The translations under genes and the position numbers were made by a program. Below are positions 14,222-21,852 of a DNA stretch of 64,000 bases, piece by piece (within the stretch, counting starts at the first letter, position 1; the number at the start of each line of letters is the position of its first letter). A model generated the notes under the pieces. It did no database searches. It saw nothing but the letters and a program-made list of their open reading frames with translations, and was not told the DNA's origin. Source of the stretch: Aeromicrobium sp. Root236 (lineage in GTDB: Bacteria > Actinomycetota > Actinomycetes > Propionibacteriales > Nocardioidaceae). Where the stretch lies: assembly GCF_001428805.1 (NCBI RefSeq), contig NZ_LMIS01000001.1, forward strand, positions 744,001-808,000, written 5' to 3'.

Positions 14222-15268
14222 GTGAGCGAGTTAGAACCCGTCTCGAATGGCACATCCCGACCCCGGCGTGTGTCGATGGCGGACGTCGCCAAGCTCGCCG
14301 GCGTCTCGTCACAAACGGTGTCACGCGTCTCCAACGGCCACCCGGGTGTCATCCCCGCCACGCGCGAGCTCGTGCAGGCCGCGATGCGGGAGCTGGGCTA
14401 CCGGCCCAACAGCGCCGCACGCGCCCTCAAGTGGGGCAGCTTCCACACGATCGGCGTGATCCTGTTCTCGCTCGCCAACGTCGGCAACAGCAAGACCCTG
14501 GAGGGCATCGCCGCCGAGGCCACCGCGCGCGGCTACGGCATCACGCTGATCCCTGTGGCGATGCCCACCGAGGCCGCCGTCATCGGCGCGTTCGGCCGGC
14601 TCGAGGAGCTCGCCGTCGACGCGGTCATCGTGATCATGGAGATCCACCTCCTCGACGCCGCGACCGTCGGCCTGCCTCCCGGCGCGCCCGTCGTGGTCGC
14701 GGACTCCAACGCCGGCGACCGCTACCCCGTCGTCGACACCGACCAGTCCACGGGCGGCCGGCTCGCCGTCGAGCACCTGCTGTCGCTCGGCCACGAGACT
14801 GTGTGGCACGTCGCAGGCCCCGAGGAGTCGTTCGCCAGCGAGCGCCGCCTGGCCGCCTGGCGGGAGGCGCTCGCTGAAGCGGGCAGGCCGGTCCCGGAGA
14901 TCCTGCGCGGAGACTGGTCGGCCGAGAGCGGCTACGCCGCCGGCCAACGGCTGCTCCAGGAGGACTCGGTCACCGCGGTGTTCGTCGCGAACGACCAGAT
15001 GGCGCTCGGGCTCATGAACGCCCTCCACGAGGGTGGTCGCCGCGTCCCCGAGGACGTCTCGGTCGTGGGCTTCGACGACCTGCCCGACTCGGCTGCCTAC
15101 CTGCCTCCGCTGACGACGGTGCACCAGGACTTCGCCGAGGTCGGCCGGCTCTGTGTGGCCAATGCGCTCGACCAGGTCGAGAACGGGATCAGCGAGCCCG
15201 GCGTGACGCTCGTGCCGACCCGTCTCGTCGTCCGCAAGAGCACCGCGGCACCTCCGCGCCGCGACTGA
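14222..15268 (+). CDS. LacI-family transcriptional repressor of the sugar operon
   Basis: 348 residues. N-terminal LacI helix-turn-helix and hinge (MADVAKLAGVSSQTVSRVSN, then LGYRPNSAARAL) precede a periplasmic-binding-protein-like sensor domain (HTIGVILF, VVVADSNAG, ASERRLAAWREAL, VFVANDQMALGLMNAL, VSVVGFDDLP, TTVHQDFAEVG). GTG 14222 with AGGAAGGA 11-12 nt upstream is the chosen start; it leaves 17 residues before the HTH. It likely leaves the operator when an imported galactoside or its product binds. Confidence 0.92.
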   Translation: MSELEPVSNGTSRPRRVSMADVAKLAGVSSQTVSRVSNGHPGVIPATRELVQAAMRELGYRPNSAARALKWGSFHTIGVILFSLANVGNSKTLEGIAAEATARGYGITLIPVAMPTEAAVIGAFGRLEELAVDAVIVIMEIHLLDAATVGLPPGAPVVVADSNAGDRYPVVDTDQSTGGRLAVEHLLSLGHETVWHVAGPEESFASERRLAAWREALAEAGRPVPEILRGDWSAESGYAAGQRLLQEDSVTAVFVANDQMALGLMNALHEGGRRVPEDVSVVGFDDLPDSAAYLPPLTTVHQDFAEVGRLCVANALDQVENGISEPGVTLVPTRLVVRKSTAAPPRRD

Positions 15269-15322
15269 AACGCGAGGGCATACTGGGGACAGCGGACCTC
15301 TTGGAGGTCTAGCGTTCGCCGT

Positions 15323-16180
15323 ATGGCCATCGAGGAACCGATCCGCGAGGAGGAGAGCCTCCTCCTGGACGAGCTGAGCTCCCGGCTCGACTCGTTGCGG
15401 CTGTTCCGCGAGCACGACGACGCCGAGGTCAACGCGGTCCTCGAGAAGTTCGGCAGCTCCGGCGTCATCGAGGACCAGATGCTCAAGGAGCTCAGCAGCC
15501 GCCAGCCGCTGAAGCACCCGGCGCGGTTCGACGAGGCGCACCGCCGGGCCATGCGGGCGCTCGAGGTCTTCGACCGCAACGGTGCTCGCCAGCCATCGGC
15601 CCTCAAGGTGCCAGGCGTGATCAAGCCGGTTGCCAACAAGGTCGTCCAGCTCCTGATCACCGCGATCGTCCGCAGCCACCAGAAGCGACTCGTCAAGGAC
15701 CTCCGGCAGCTGTATGCCCTGCGCGAGGCCAACAGCCCGATCGGCTCCGACGACTACCAGCTGCTGGCCACCGCACGGATCCAGGTCGACGCGATCATGA
15801 ACGACCTCAACAAGTCCTCGCTCCCCCTGCCTGCGTTCCTCGTCGGTGGCGCGGCGATCTCCGGGTTGCTCTCGGTGATCAAGAACAGCCTGACGGGCGA
15901 GGCGTGGGCGCAGTACACGTTCGCCGGCGCGTTCTTCGTCATCGGGCTGGGCATGTTCTGGTGCATCCTCCGCGCGGCCGGGATCGCCCGCAGTCGTACG
16001 CGCATCGCGCTCGACGCGTCCTTCAAGGCGCTCTGGGAGGTCATCGGCGATGCCGGCAACCCGCCCCACGACCGGGCGAAGCTGTTCGCGACCATCGCGT
16101 CGATCCTGCTGGTCCTCGTGTGGATCATCGTCCCGACCGTCGTGGCCTGGGCCGCCGTCAACCCGCTCGACAAGCTCTGA
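15323..16180 (+). CDS. Membrane protein with long helical cytoplasmic N-terminus, unknown
   Basis: 285 residues. The first 165 are charged and helical (EEPIREEESLLLDELSSRLD..., KLRQLYALREANSPIGSDDYQLL). Three hydrophobic segments follow near the C-terminus (AFLVGGAAISGLLSV, FAGAFFVIGLGMFWCIL, ATIASILLVLVWIIVPTVVAWAAV). No family recognised. TAGCGT at 15310-15315 ends 7 nt before the ATG, favouring leaderless initiation over the distant GGAGG at 15303. It converges on the TetR gene with 6 nt between stops. Confidence 0.6.
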   Translation: MAIEEPIREEESLLLDELSSRLDSLRLFREHDDAEVNAVLEKFGSSGVIEDQMLKELSSRQPLKHPARFDEAHRRAMRALEVFDRNGARQPSALKVPGVIKPVANKVVQLLITAIVRSHQKRLVKDLRQLYALREANSPIGSDDYQLLATARIQVDAIMNDLNKSSLPLPAFLVGGAAISGLLSVIKNSLTGEAWAQYTFAGAFFVIGLGMFWCILRAAGIARSRTRIALDASFKALWEVIGDAGNPPHDRAKLFATIASILLVLVWIIVPTVVAWAAVNPLDKL

Positions 16181-16186
16181 CCTCAG

Positions 16187-16789
16187 CTAGAACGGCAGAC
16201 CGTTCTCGAGCAGACCCAGCTGTTTCTCGTAGAGCGCCCCAAGATCCGCTGAACCGCCAGAGGCGACCCAGGTTCGCATCACGGTCATGGAGATCGCGAT
16301 GATCATGGCGGCGGCGCATCGGATGTCGAGGTCTTCTGCGGGCCGGTCAAGGTGAAGGCCGAGCACCCGGGCAACCTCGTCCTGGTTGCGCAGCTGCTCT
16401 TCCATGGCATGAGCGCGGATGTCGGGATCGTCGAACGTGAGCCGGATCCGACTGAGCAGCTCTTCTCGGTCAGCCGCCAGCACCTCGAGAAGCGACTCGG
16501 CGAGTGCTGCCCGGATCGCCGCCACGATCGGCTCACCCTTGGGCCGGCGGGCCAGCGCTTCGGCGAGCACCGGGTCATAGTCGTCGGACAGGATCAGCTG
16601 CTCCTTGGTCCGGTAGTAGCGAAAGAACGTACTAGGGGACACGTCGGCAGCTTCGGCGATCTGGTCGACGGTCGTCGCCTGATAGCCCTGTTGCGCAAAG
16701 AGTCGGTACGCCTCCTGCCGGATGGCCAGTCGCACCTTCTGCTTCTTGCGCTCGCGCAGTCCGGGCGCGGCGTCGCGGGAGGTGCTCAT
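16187..16789 (-). CDS. TetR-family repressor, probably of the adjacent exporter
   Basis: 200 residues. Helix-turn-helix: LRERKKQKVRLAIRQEAYRL, then GYQATTVDQIAEAADVSPSTFFRYYRTKEQL. The ligand-binding C-terminus is helical and variable. The ATG at 16789 overlaps the stop of the exporter gene by 4 nt (ATGA); an ATG 9 nt earlier (16798) after GGAAGA is possible. Being the second gene of the exporter operon suggests autoregulation through the inverted repeat at 18243-18276. Confidence 0.9.
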   Translation of the reverse strand: MSTSRDAAPGLRERKKQKVRLAIRQEAYRLFAQQGYQATTVDQIAEAADVSPSTFFRYYRTKEQLILSDDYDPVLAEALARRPKGEPIVAAIRAALAESLLEVLAADREELLSRIRLTFDDPDIRAHAMEEQLRNQDEVARVLGLHLDRPAEDLDIRCAAAMIIAISMTVMRTWVASGGSADLGALYEKQLGLLENGLPF

Positions 16790-18222
16790 GCCGCCCATTC
16801 TTCCTGCTCGACTGTCGGCAGGGCCGTGACCACGCCGCAGGCGACGGGCATTGGCAGCCGGAGGGCGGCCAATGCAGCCCCGGCGAGAGCCACCACGGCG
16901 ACGACCAGCAGCACGAGCGACATGCCATGCGCGAAACCGTCGGCCACGTCAGGCAGGCGGCTGGCGTACCCGCTGCTGAACAGACTGCCGAGTCCGGCGA
17001 CGCCGAGCACGGCGCCGAGCTGCTGGATCGACTCGAGGAGACTGGTTCCACGCCCGGTCCCTTCTGCTGGCAGAACGGTGAACACCAGCCCTGTCGCGGG
17101 CACCACAGCCAGACCGAAACCGAGGCCGACGATCGACAGCCAGACCGCGGCGAAGCCGTAGCCGTTGCTCACGTCAGTGGAGGCCCCGATGAGTGCCCCG
17201 ACACCCAGAAGCGCGAGTCCGACGGGGATGACCAGCCTCTCGCCGGCACGCGCGACGAGCGGCTCGGCCGCGGTAGCGGCAACCATCAGGCCGCCGATCA
17301 ACGGAAGCAGTCCCAGACCCGTGCCGAGCGCGCCGAGTCCGAGTCCTCCGGCGAGGTACTGCGGGACGACGAACAGCGTGCCCATGACGGCGAAGTTGAC
17401 GAAGACCGCCAGCGTCGAGCCCCAGCGGAACGCCGGGATCCTGAACAGCGCCAGATCGACGAGCGGATCTGAGAAGTTCGCCTGCCGACGCACGAACAAC
17501 ACCATCAGAGCGAGACCCACAGCCATGGGGACCAGCACTGAAGGATCGAACCAGCCGTGGTCTGGAACCCGGATCGTGGAGTAGACGATCGCGGTGATGC
17601 CAAGGGCGCTCTGGAGCGTGCCCAGGAAGTCGAACGGTCGCCTCTCCACAGTCAGTTGCTCGTCGACGGGGAGCAGCGCCAGCACGGCAATCAGCGCCAC
17701 GACAACGACCGGGACGTTGAACAGGAAGACCGAAGGCCAGGCGAAGTGGTCGAGGAGCCAGCCGCCGACGATCGGACCGATCGGCATGCCAACAGCAGTG
17801 GCGGCCGTCCAGACAGCGATCGCCCGCGGCAGCTCATCCTTGCCGAACACCCGCGGGAGGATGGCCATGGAAAGCGGCATGATCATCGCGGCGGCCAGGC
17901 CCAGTGCCGTCCGCGCCGCGATGACTCCTGCGGGAGTCTGGACGATCGAGCCCAGCACCGACGCCGCGCCGAACAGCGCCAGCCCCGCAACAAGCAGGCG
18001 CTTGTGGCCATAGCGGTCACCAAGGAGGCCGACCGGCAGCATCGCGACACTGAGTGCCAGCAGGTAGCCGCCACCGATCCATTGGAGCTGAGCTGACGAT
18101 GCGCCCAGATCGCGGGCCAACGTGGGCATCGCGACATTGACCACGGTGCCGTCGAGGCCGATGACCAAGACGCTGAGCGTGAGAGCGCCGAGGGCGAACC
18201 AACGGCGAGGCGAGTCCTTCAT
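16786..18222 (-). CDS. MFS drug exporter, DHA2 (14-TM) family
   Basis: 478 residues with about 14 hydrophobic segments. Motif A (LLGDRYGHKRLLV) lies between helices 2 and 3, the DHA2 start motif LDGTVVNVAMP is in helix 1, and motif C (AVGMPIGPIVGGWLLDH) in helix 5 marks an antiporter. It should expel small toxic or hydrophobic compounds using the proton gradient. GGAGGAGAC precedes the ATG. Confidence 0.92.
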   Translation of the reverse strand: MKDSPRRWFALGALTLSVLVIGLDGTVVNVAMPTLARDLGASSAQLQWIGGGYLLALSVAMLPVGLLGDRYGHKRLLVAGLALFGAASVLGSIVQTPAGVIAARTALGLAAAMIMPLSMAILPRVFGKDELPRAIAVWTAATAVGMPIGPIVGGWLLDHFAWPSVFLFNVPVVVVALIAVLALLPVDEQLTVERRPFDFLGTLQSALGITAIVYSTIRVPDHGWFDPSVLVPMAVGLALMVLFVRRQANFSDPLVDLALFRIPAFRWGSTLAVFVNFAVMGTLFVVPQYLAGGLGLGALGTGLGLLPLIGGLMVAATAAEPLVARAGERLVIPVGLALLGVGALIGASTDVSNGYGFAAVWLSIVGLGFGLAVVPATGLVFTVLPAEGTGRGTSLLESIQQLGAVLGVAGLGSLFSSGYASRLPDVADGFAHGMSLVLLVVAVVALAGAALAALRLPMPVACGVVTALPTVEQEEWAA

Positions 18223-18242
18223 GTCTCCTCCTGAGGTGAATC

Positions 18243-18276
18243 TGACAGTTGACTATCAAATCATAGCGTACTGTCA
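18243..18276. promoter_or_regulatory. Candidate TetR operator/promoter of the exporter operon
   Basis: TGACAGT (18243-18249) and ACTGTCA (18270-18276) form a perfect inverted repeat 20 nt apart. On the minus strand TATGAT and other -10-like strings lie between them. A repressor bound here would block transcription of the exporter and its own gene. Confidence 0.5.
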
Positions 18277-18334
18277 CTTTCTTTGGGAAGATCGAATCCT
18301 GCGCTCGCCTTCGAGCGCCACCTACTCAGTCAGG

Positions 18335-19249
18335 TCAGGCGGGCTCGGGTGGGAGGCGGACCTTGCGTGGGTGGCCCCACCAGCCCATCTCCTCGAGACC
18401 TTCCTCGACGGCGGCGTTGATCGCTGCGCCGATCAGGACCGCGATCGACAGGACGTACAGCCACAGCAGCACGGCGATGGGCGCGGCCAGCGGACCGTAG
18501 ATCGACGTGCCGCCCGTCGAGAAGCCCAACGCCCACCGGACGAAGTAGCTGCCGAAGACCCACAGGAACAGCGTGAACACCGCACCGGGCAGACCATGTC
18601 GCCAGCGCTTCTTGACCGGCACCGCGAGGTGGTAGAGCGTCGTGAGGAAGCCGACGGACAGCAGCAGGACGGCGGGCCAGTAGATGAACCGCAGGAACGA
18701 CCAACGGTCCGACAGGAGGTCTGCGGCGACCTGGGGGCCGGCCAGCACCAGGGGCACCAGGATGATCCCCACGAGCAGCGCGACGATGTAGAGCACGAAC
18801 GACAACGCGCGGGTCTTGACGATGCCGCGGTGACCGCCGAGGCCGTAGATGATCGAGATCGTGTCGATGAAGACGTTGAGCGCGCGCGACCCCGACCAGA
18901 GGGCCAGCACGAAGCCGATCGAGATCACGTCGATGCGACCACCCCCGAGCACGTCGTTGAGGGTCGGCGTGATGACCGCGTCGACCGTGCCGGGCGTCAG
19001 CGCCTGGGACGCGAGGTCGATGACCCGGTCCTTGAGCACCTCGACCTTGGCGACCTCGTAGCGCTCGGCGATGAACCCGATCGTGCCGGCGAGACCGAAA
19101 ACCAGCGGCGGGAGCGACAGGATCGCGAAGAACGCGGCCTCGGCGGCGAGCCCGGTGACGCGGTAGCGGAAGCAGCTGCTGACCGTGCGGGCGACGAGCT
19201 TCTTGCCTGCTTCGGGGATCGCCGGTCGGCCTACCGGTTCAACCGCCAT
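18335..19249 (-). CDS. YihY/BrkB-type membrane protein
   Basis: 304 residues, about six transmembrane helices with the YihY signature (GLAAEAAFFAILSLPPLVFG near the start, SRALNVFIDTISIIYGL, and GSYFVRWALGF..GGTSIYGPLAAPIAVLLWLYV near the end). The family (once misnamed ribonuclease BN) has no agreed function. ATG 19249 is decided by TACGGT 6 nt upstream on the minus strand, shared with the AidB promoter. Confidence 0.88.
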   Translation of the reverse strand: MAVEPVGRPAIPEAGKKLVARTVSSCFRYRVTGLAAEAAFFAILSLPPLVFGLAGTIGFIAERYEVAKVEVLKDRVIDLASQALTPGTVDAVITPTLNDVLGGGRIDVISIGFVLALWSGSRALNVFIDTISIIYGLGGHRGIVKTRALSFVLYIVALLVGIILVPLVLAGPQVAADLLSDRWSFLRFIYWPAVLLLSVGFLTTLYHLAVPVKKRWRHGLPGAVFTLFLWVFGSYFVRWALGFSTGGTSIYGPLAAPIAVLLWLYVLSIAVLIGAAINAAVEEGLEEMGWWGHPRKVRLPPEPA

Positions 19250-19266
19250 GGCTCTACCGTAGCGAC
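19250..19266. promoter_or_regulatory. 17-bp divergent region with overlapping -10 elements for two leaderless genes
   Basis: The whole gap between the ATG codons of the YihY gene (minus) and aidB (plus) is 17 bp. On plus, TACCGT (19255-19260) ends 6 nt before ATG 19267; on minus, TACGGT (plus 19256-19261) ends 6 nt before ATG 19249. The two hexamers overlap by 5 bp, so polymerase cannot open both at once, and each -35 must lie inside the opposite coding region. Confidence 0.6.
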
Positions 19267-20916
19267 ATGGATCCCCTGCAGCGTGCACCTTCGAACCAGG
19301 CGACCCCACTCGTCGGATACAACGTCGCGACCGCCGACAACGCCCTGCTCGACGCCGTGGCGGCATTCGGCGGCGACCACGGTGCCGAGATCGTCGAGAC
19401 GCTGACCCCGCTGGGCAGCCTGGCCGGATCCGCGGAGGCCCGCGAGCACTGGCACCTCGCCAACGAGAACGAGCCTGTGCTGCGTACGGCCGACCGCTAC
19501 GGCAACCGCATCGACGAGATCGAGTTCCACCCGTCGTGGCACTGGCTGATGACGCAGGGCGTCGGGTTCGGCCTCACCGCCGAGCCGTGGGTCTCCCAGA
19601 GCCCCGTCGCGCACCTCCAGCGTGCCGCCCGGTTCTTCGCGTGGGGCCAGACGGAGCAGGGCCACATGTGCCCCATCACCATGACGTACGCCGTCGTGCC
19701 CGCGCTGCGAGCCGACGACGCGCTCGCCAAGCAGTGGACGACGGGGCTGGCCTCCAGGACGTACGACTTCGGGCTCCGCCCGCCGGAGCAGAAGGCCGGG
19801 CTTCTGGCCGGGATGGGCATGACCGAGAAGCAGGGTGGCTCGGACCTGCGCACCAACACGACGGTCGCGGTGCCGACGGAGACGCACGGCGAGTACCTCA
19901 TCACGGGCCACAAGTGGTTCACGTCGGCGCCGATGAACGACGTGTTCCTCGTGCTGGCCCAGGCACCCGACGGCATGACGTGCTTCGTGGTGCCCCGCGT
20001 ACGCCCTGACGGCAGCCGCAACGCGCTGTCGATCGTGCGGCTCAAGGACAAGCTCGGCAACCGGTCGAACGCCTCGAGCGAGCTGGAGTTCAACGACGCG
20101 TTCGCCGTGCGCCTGGGCGACGAGGGCCGTGGCATCCGCACGATCATCGAGATGGTGTCGGCGACGCGCATGGACTGCATCCTCGGCTCGGCCGGCATCA
20201 TGCGCAAGGCACTCGCCGAGGCCGCGTGGCACACGTCGCAGCGCGCGGCGTTCGGCGCCACCCTCGCGGACCAGCCCGCCATGACCAACGTCCTCGCCGA
20301 CCTCGCGGTCGAGAGCGAGGCCGCGACCCTCGTCGCGCTGCGGCTCGCCAGTGCGGTCGACCACCTCAACGACCCGCACGAGCAGGCGCTGCGCCGCATC
20401 GGCCTGGCCCTCGAGAAGTTCTGGGTCTGCAAGCGCACGCCGTTCATGGTCGCCGAGGCGCTCGAGTGCCTCGGCGGCAACGGCTACGTCGAGGAGTCCG
20501 GCATGCCGCTCCTGTTCCGCGAGTCGCCCCTCAACTCGATCTGGGAGGGCAGCGGCAACGTCAACGCGCTCGACGTCCTGCGTGCGCTCGGCCGCGAGCC
20601 CGAGAGCCTCGACGCGTGGATCACCGAGGTCGGCTCCGTACGCGGTGAGGACGCGCGCCTCGACGCCGTCGTCGACGAGGTGCTGACCGAGCTCGCCGAC
20701 CTGAGTGACGTCGAGGTACGGGCCCGGCGCATCGCCGGGCGCATGGCGGTCGCCCTCCAGGGCACGGTCCTCATCAAGCACGGCGACCCGTCCGTCGCCG
20801 ACGCGTTCTGCGCCTCGCGCCTCGCCGGCGACTGGGGCGGCACGTTCGGCACGCTCCCCCGCGGACTCGACCTTGCGGGCATCGTCGCCCGTGCGACCCC
20901 TCACCTGGAGAACTGA
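19267..20916 (+). CDS. aidB: AidB-like acyl-CoA dehydrogenase-fold flavoprotein
   Basis: 549 residues, the usual AidB length and longer than catabolic acyl-CoA dehydrogenases. AidB features: start with NQATPLVGYN, GLLAGMGMTEKQGGSDLRTNTT (FAD-binding loop), HKWFTSAPM, RMDCILGSAGIMRKAL, ECLGGNGYVEE, and RESPLNSIWEGSGNVNALDVLR. In E. coli AidB is induced by DNA alkylation, binds DNA and keeps FAD; its reaction is unsettled. Promoter is leaderless (TACCGT). The next gene starts directly after its stop, so the two are coupled. Confidence 0.88.
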   Translation: MDPLQRAPSNQATPLVGYNVATADNALLDAVAAFGGDHGAEIVETLTPLGSLAGSAEAREHWHLANENEPVLRTADRYGNRIDEIEFHPSWHWLMTQGVGFGLTAEPWVSQSPVAHLQRAARFFAWGQTEQGHMCPITMTYAVVPALRADDALAKQWTTGLASRTYDFGLRPPEQKAGLLAGMGMTEKQGGSDLRTNTTVAVPTETHGEYLITGHKWFTSAPMNDVFLVLAQAPDGMTCFVVPRVRPDGSRNALSIVRLKDKLGNRSNASSELEFNDAFAVRLGDEGRGIRTIIEMVSATRMDCILGSAGIMRKALAEAAWHTSQRAAFGATLADQPAMTNVLADLAVESEAATLVALRLASAVDHLNDPHEQALRRIGLALEKFWVCKRTPFMVAEALECLGGNGYVEESGMPLLFRESPLNSIWEGSGNVNALDVLRALGREPESLDAWITEVGSVRGEDARLDAVVDEVLTELADLSDVEVRARRIAGRMAVALQGTVLIKHGDPSVADAFCASRLAGDWGGTFGTLPRGLDLAGIVARATPHLEN

Positions 20917-21540
20917 ATGCGTCTTCTGACGATGGCGGCCGTGCTGTCCGCCCTGATCACGCTTGTCTCCGCACTGGCCCTGCGAGCCGCCGACGCCACG
21001 CTCGCGGTCGCCGCAGTCGCCGCGGTGGCGGTCCTGTTCACCTGGTACGCCCAACTGCACTCCACCGACGAGAGATCGGCCCTCGGCCTCGCGAACCCGG
21101 CTGCCGTCCTCACCCTGGCGGTCGTCGGCCGGCGCCCGTGGGCGACGATCCTGCCTGCTCTCGCGGCCCACACGGTCGGCGCGGTGCTCGGTGGCCTCGC
21201 GGCGCTCGGACTCGACGACCGGCTCGGCGACACCCTAGTCTTCACCCAGCCCGGTCTCGTCGTCGCAGCCGTCGGCGCCGCCGTCGTCGGGCTCATCGGG
21301 GCGTGGACGACGCTCAGCGTCGACGGAGGTGGGCCCGAGGCCCTGTCCGGCATACCGGCGATCGTGGGCGGCGCCGTCCTCCCGTTGGGGTTGCTCGCGG
21401 TGTTCCAGCCCGCCGCAGTGATCGGCCTCGCCACCGCCGATCTGGTGCCGTGGGACGTCGCCCTCGTCGCCGCCGGGACGACTCTCCTGGCGTCGATCGT
21501 CGGTGCGTACGCCGTGACTGCCCTCGTGCCGCACGAGTGA
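20917..21540 (+). CDS. Short aquaporin-like (MIP-type) membrane protein
   Basis: 207 residues with six hydrophobic segments in two similar halves. The first half has ANPAAVLTLAVVGRRPWATILPA and AHTVGAVLGG, as in the NPA hemichannel of aquaporins/glycerol facilitators. The equivalent place in the second half reads FQPAAVIGLATADLVPWDV, so the second NPA is QPA. Length is below the usual 230-280. It may be a diverged small-solute channel or a non-conducting relative. The ATG directly follows the aidB stop. Family assignment is by eye. Confidence 0.5.
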   Translation: MRLLTMAAVLSALITLVSALALRAADATLAVAAVAAVAVLFTWYAQLHSTDERSALGLANPAAVLTLAVVGRRPWATILPALAAHTVGAVLGGLAALGLDDRLGDTLVFTQPGLVVAAVGAAVVGLIGAWTTLSVDGGGPEALSGIPAIVGGAVLPLGLLAVFQPAAVIGLATADLVPWDVALVAAGTTLLASIVGAYAVTALVPHE

Positions 21541-21665
21541 CCCAGCCCACAACCACACCCGTTTTCACGCTCAGCCGCCGGGTCTGATCTCAACATTTGG
21601 ATACGCGTCCCACATACTAAGACCGGTGCTTGTCGCCGCGCACGGCGCGCATCCACACTGTTTCC
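21541..21665. other. Spacer and promoter region before the sulfite-reductase leader
   Basis: No gene seen. Contains GCGCGCACGGCGCGC-like inverted sequence near 21638-21652 and presumably the promoter for the leader peptide and sulfite reductase operon. I do not see an unambiguous -35/-10 pair. Confidence 0.4.
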
Positions 21666-21746
21666 ATGCTTGCTGCGCAGACCCTCTGGCTCGTGGGACG
21701 ACTCCACGTCGACCTCGGTCGCGCCCGCAACATGATGTGTCGTTGA
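21666..21746 (+). CDS. Sulfur-metabolism leader peptide
   Basis: 26-residue open frame ending in RLHVDLGRARNMMCR. Short actinobacterial peptides with an R-x-H-V-D-L-x-R-...-C-R ending are found upstream of sulfur-assimilation genes and are annotated as putative leader peptides. The Cys codon (TGT) followed by Arg just before the stop would let ribosomes sense cysteinyl-tRNA supply. The reductase ATG is 106 nt downstream. Between them CGGCGA and TCGCCG (about 21789-21821) can pair, a possible anti-SD or attenuator stem. Confidence 0.75.
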   Translation: MLAAQTLWLVGRLHVDLGRARNMMCR

Positions 21747-21852
21747 TCAACGCGCGACCTCTGCACTGATTTCGATCAATCCAGGCGTGCGGCGACCATC
21801 ATCCTGACGCAATCGTCCTGATCGCCGTGTGCCCTGCCTCCAAGGGAAGTTC

